Shown here: one piece after another, positions 62,031 through 64,000 of the stretch
Layout: each line of letters begins with the position of its first letter
Numbering within the stretch: the first letter of the stretch is position 1
Assembly (NCBI RefSeq): GCF_900086715.1
Contig: NZ_FLKH01000012.1
Coordinates: 2,153,805-2,217,804, forward strand
Direction of reading: 5' to 3'
DNA: 64,000 nucleotides
Source: Gracilibacillus timonensis
Lineage (GTDB): Bacteria; Bacillota; Bacilli; Bacillales; Amphibacillaceae
The notes under the pieces: generated by a model
Told to the model about the DNA's origin: nothing
The model's database searches: none
The model's input: only the letters and a program-made list of their open reading frames with translations
Position numbers and translations under genes: made by a program

Positions 62031-62783
62031 TTACTCTAATATTTCCTGTTTGGTTTCTGCCTGACTGATTAATTCAGAAATAGTGACAAGCGATTGATTG
62101 CTCTTGATTTCAGGCAGAACAAGTTCCAGTGCTTGTTCGGTTTGTTTGACGCTATCAGAGGCGTGTAACAGAATAATATCGCCATTCGCAACATTCTCCA
62201 GAATATCTTCGGCAATTTTTTTCGTGCCGGGATTGGTCCAATCATTAGGGTTCAAGCTCCAATGCACGACTTTGAGGCCTTGCTGCTCTGCTAAGGAAAT
62301 GATTTCTTCATTGAGGTGTCCGTTAGGTGCACGAAGTAGATAAGTATCGTCCAACCCCAATTTTTGAAAAACATCTTTTGCCTTGAGGATATCTTTTTGC
62401 ACGTCTGCTGTCTCCATTTCGGTATAAGACGCATATTCGTAGCCTAACATGCCGATTTCATGTTGGCCTTCTGTGATTTTCTCTACGATGTCAGGATGTC
62501 GCTCTGCCCATTCACCACTAAGAAAAAAAGTAGCCGTCACGTCCTCTTTTTTCAATCTTTCTAAAATAGGGAGTGCTTGTTCATCCCCATGACTGATGTT
62601 AAATGTCAAAGCGATGGCGTTATTTTCTTCACTACCAGTTTGTAATGCCCTAGGCTCTTCTTTGCTTGAGAAGACCATGGATGTATAATTAGATTCCAGA
62701 AATAAAAACAATGCAATGAAAAAGGAAATAGGCAGGATTAATAATAATGTCTTCCTTATACTAATAATATATAAACGTCTCAA
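62031..62783 (-). CDS. pdaB: Polysaccharide deacetylase-like protein PdaB
   Basis: The 250-aa protein has an N-terminal membrane helix (residues ~11-30) and a NodB-type domain. It starts at TTG 62783 behind AGGAGGAAAAGTGAA. The first catalytic motif reads TFNISHGDE, whereas carbohydrate esterase family 4 proteins normally have TFD with the base Asp; here it is Asn. Later motifs (GEWAERHPD, LLRAPNG, HWSLNPNDW, ILLHAS) are present. PdaB keeps spores stable in B. subtilis. The missing Asp may mean loss of deacetylase activity. Confidence 0.88.
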   Translation of the reverse strand: MRRLYIISIRKTLLLILPISFFIALFLFLESNYTSMVFSSKEEPRALQTGSEENNAIALTFNISHGDEQALPILERLKKEDVTATFFLSGEWAERHPDIVEKITEGQHEIGMLGYEYASYTEMETADVQKDILKAKDVFQKLGLDDTYLLRAPNGHLNEEIISLAEQQGLKVVHWSLNPNDWTNPGTKKIAEDILENVANGDIILLHASDSVKQTEQALELVLPEIKSNQSLVTISELISQAETKQEILE

Positions 62784-62940
62784 TTCACTTTTCCTCCTTT
62801 GACGTGCTGGCTTGTCCTATCCTATGCATGGAGACACGCTGATATGTTGTCTAATTATGTTTGAAATGGTTGAAAAAAAGGAATAAGAGATAAAACGTTG
62901 GGTAGTTTATTACATAAAGTAAATAGTAGGAGTGAAGCCT

Positions 62941-63162
62941 ATGTTAGGTTTATTGATTAATGAAAAGGAACAACAAGAGTTGCAATATATTATTAAGCGC
63001 GAGCTGGAAGAGTTGCTGTTGGATTTAGGTGATTCGCGTATTGATAACATCGTGAAGCAATCGATGCGGGAACGATATAAGGCGATTTTTCAGCTGTATA
63101 CACGTGTAGCAAATAAAGAGGAAATTCAGAAATATATTCCTCAAAAAATGAAAATTGAATAA
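62941..63162 (+). CDS. Small soluble protein, unknown
   Basis: The protein has 73 residues from ATG 62941 behind TAGGAGTGAAGCCT. It is highly charged and predicted to be fully helical: EKEQQELQYIIKRELEELLL, then DNIVKQSMRERYKAIFQLYT. No family was recognised; such small helical proteins are often conserved beside rRNA operons in Bacillaceae. A terminator follows. Confidence 0.65.
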   Translation: MLGLLINEKEQQELQYIIKRELEELLLDLGDSRIDNIVKQSMRERYKAIFQLYTRVANKEEIQKYIPQKMKIE

Positions 63163-63175
63163 ACGCCATTTTGAC

Positions 63176-63201
63176 ACTATATCTGATGGGATATAGTTTT
63201 T
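63176..63201 (+). terminator. Rho-independent terminator
   Basis: ACTATATC (63176-63183) pairs with GATATAGT (63190-63197), followed by TTTT. Confidence 0.75.
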
Positions 63202-63279
63202 ATTTTGTTTCGATGAAGAGAAAATAGAAAAATGCTTTGTTTGTCTTTGTGTACATACAAAGAAGTAGGGGCGTTCTTA

Positions 63280-63402
63280 TTGAAACTGAATGAAGTAAGG
63301 AAGGAAACATCCATCAAAGCGAAGAATGGGATTGGTTTTTTATTAGCAGCTATTGTTATTTGGACGATTATTACCGTTATTTTTTTACTATTGAACTTAT
63401 AA
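63280..63402 (+). CDS. 40-aa single-helix membrane protein
   Basis: It starts at TTG 63280, nine bases behind AGGGG. A basic N-terminus (KLNEVRKETSIKAKNG) leads into one ~22-residue membrane helix (IGFLLAAIVIWTIITVIFLL). The coherent topology supports a real small protein, though the start is not certain. It lies between the terminator and the rRNA promoters. Confidence 0.5.
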   Translation: MKLNEVRKETSIKAKNGIGFLLAAIVIWTIITVIFLLLNL

Positions 63403-63726
63403 ATGTAACAAAAACGTGTGACAAGCAGCATTATTTCATTCAACTTATATAGATGAAAGGTCAACTGATAATGAAGATCTGCTAGGGGTGGAGGTATTGC
63501 AGGTAGCTAGTGTATTTACTGGTGACTTTGTTTGCTTAGATTTTATAACAGATTGTTCGATCCACCTGTTTGTATATGGTTTCATGAAAAATCCAATGAG
63601 TTTGAACCTGTTGCGTATTGTGTGGCAGATAATTTTGCTATTTTTTTAAGATGCTTGATATAGAAACGAAGAGAATCCACATTTCAAAAAGTAATGTTAC
63701 TTTTTGAAAAAACTTTAAAAAAACTA

Positions 63727-63755
63727 TTGCTCAGTTGTTGTGATTATGGTATATT
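63727..63755 (+). promoter_or_regulatory. rRNA promoter P1
   Basis: -35 TTGCTC (63727-63732), 17 bases, -10 TATATT (63750-63755). Confidence 0.75.
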
Positions 63756-63818
63756 ATTTCTTGTCGTCATTTGAGCGGCGAAATATTACAAACATATTAA
63801 AAAGCTGAAAATAAGGTA

Positions 63819-63847
63819 TTGACTTCTTAATTTCAACATGATATATT
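63819..63847 (+). promoter_or_regulatory. rRNA promoter P2
   Basis: -35 TTGACT (63819-63824), 17 bases, -10 TATATT (63842-63847). It is 92 bp from P1; tandem promoters are normal for Bacillus rRNA operons. The leader CATTGAAAACTGAACAAAAC follows. Confidence 0.85.
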
Positions 63848-63965
63848 ATATTTCGTTGTAAAAACGACAACGTAACATTGATCATTGAAAACTGAACAAA
63901 ACAACCAGTATGTGTAAGAAGAAAAGCAAAAAGCTAGCTTGTCAAAAGCGAGCACAAGTACAAAC

Positions 63966-64000
63966 TATATTGAGAGTTTGATCTTGGCTCAGGACGAACG
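63966..64000 (+). rRNA. rrs: 16S ribosomal RNA, 5' end (partial)
   Basis: AGAGTTTGATCTTGGCTCAG at 63973-63992 is the universal 16S 5' primer region, followed by GACGAACG. The mature end lies about seven bases earlier, estimated from alignment to known 16S genes. The gene runs off the right edge. Confidence 0.97.

Noticed and set aside
1..64000. CRISPR arrays, prophage modules and tRNA genes
   Set aside because: No regularly spaced repeats, phage structural or lysis gene sets, or tRNA cloverleaf sequences were seen.

Overview
The window is chromosomal DNA from a low-GC, spore-forming member of the Bacillaceae, probably a Gracilibacillus/Paraliobacillus/Halobacillus-type organism. The evidence is the spore and germination genes (cwlD, gerD, kbaA, pdaB, a yteA-type gene), abrB, AGGAGG ribosome sites and consensus SigA promoters. 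The right edge has the same order and orientation as Bacillus subtilis near the origin: cwlD, salA/mrp, gerD (reverse), kbaA, pdaB (reverse), then an rRNA operon. The last ~35 bases are the 5' end of a 16S rRNA gene behind two tandem promoters. The genus is inferred, not shown.

Layout. 1-4.2 kb: end of nrdD, nrdG, an acetyltransferase, an Xre regulator, an aldo/keto reductase and a UbiA-like prenyltransferase. 4.3-5.2 kb: a PIN/ribbon-helix-helix toxin-antitoxin pair between 76-bp direct repeats. 5.8-7.3 kb: an IS200/IS605-type element with tnpB (frameshifted at an A9 tract) and a divergent 46-aa ribbon-helix-helix gene. 7.4-14 kb: an AT-rich stretch of small membrane proteins, a lipoprotein, an ECF sigma operon and a secreted protein, with several ComA-box-like palindromes between genes. 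14.1-18 kb: a ComQ/ComP/ComA-type quorum-sensing locus whose only convincing peptide-precursor ORF lies on the opposite strand. 18.1-19.9 kb: a second IS200/IS605 element, with tnpA broken by a stop and tnpB intact.

19.9-28.8 kb holds a frameshifted lipoprotein, a DUF2254 protein, a VLRF1 release-factor homologue, a lysozyme-like protein, a Yip1-like protein, a GntR-controlled ABC exporter with two paralogous ATPases, and a GOLPH3-like protein. 29-35.3 kb is an alpha-glucoside uptake cluster: GH13 glucosidase, two permeases, binding protein and LacI regulator, behind a perfect promoter carrying two 17-bp operator repeats. 35.8-40.7 kb holds a GIY-YIG protein, a PfpI protein, an IS110/IS1111-type element with a large non-coding end, repeats, a Uma2 nuclease and AbrB.

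40.8-58.4 kb is a second glycan regulon: a GH94 phosphorylase resembling 1,2-beta-oligoglucan phosphorylase, a GH3 beta-glucosidase, an ABC importer, two sulfatases, a GH172 (DUF2961) enzyme, an esterase, a LacI regulator and a second, orphan binding protein. Paired palindromes around GAAACGTTTC lie at its promoters and unite these transcription units. Neither sugar importer has its own ATPase, so both probably share one encoded elsewhere. An isolated IS200/IS605 right-end hairpin sits inside this region.

The observations most worth a second look are the reversed pheromone-like gene with its putative ComA sites, the paired-operator sulfated-glycan regulon, the A9 frameshift in tnpB, the repeat-bounded toxin-antitoxin unit, and the IS110-type non-coding end.
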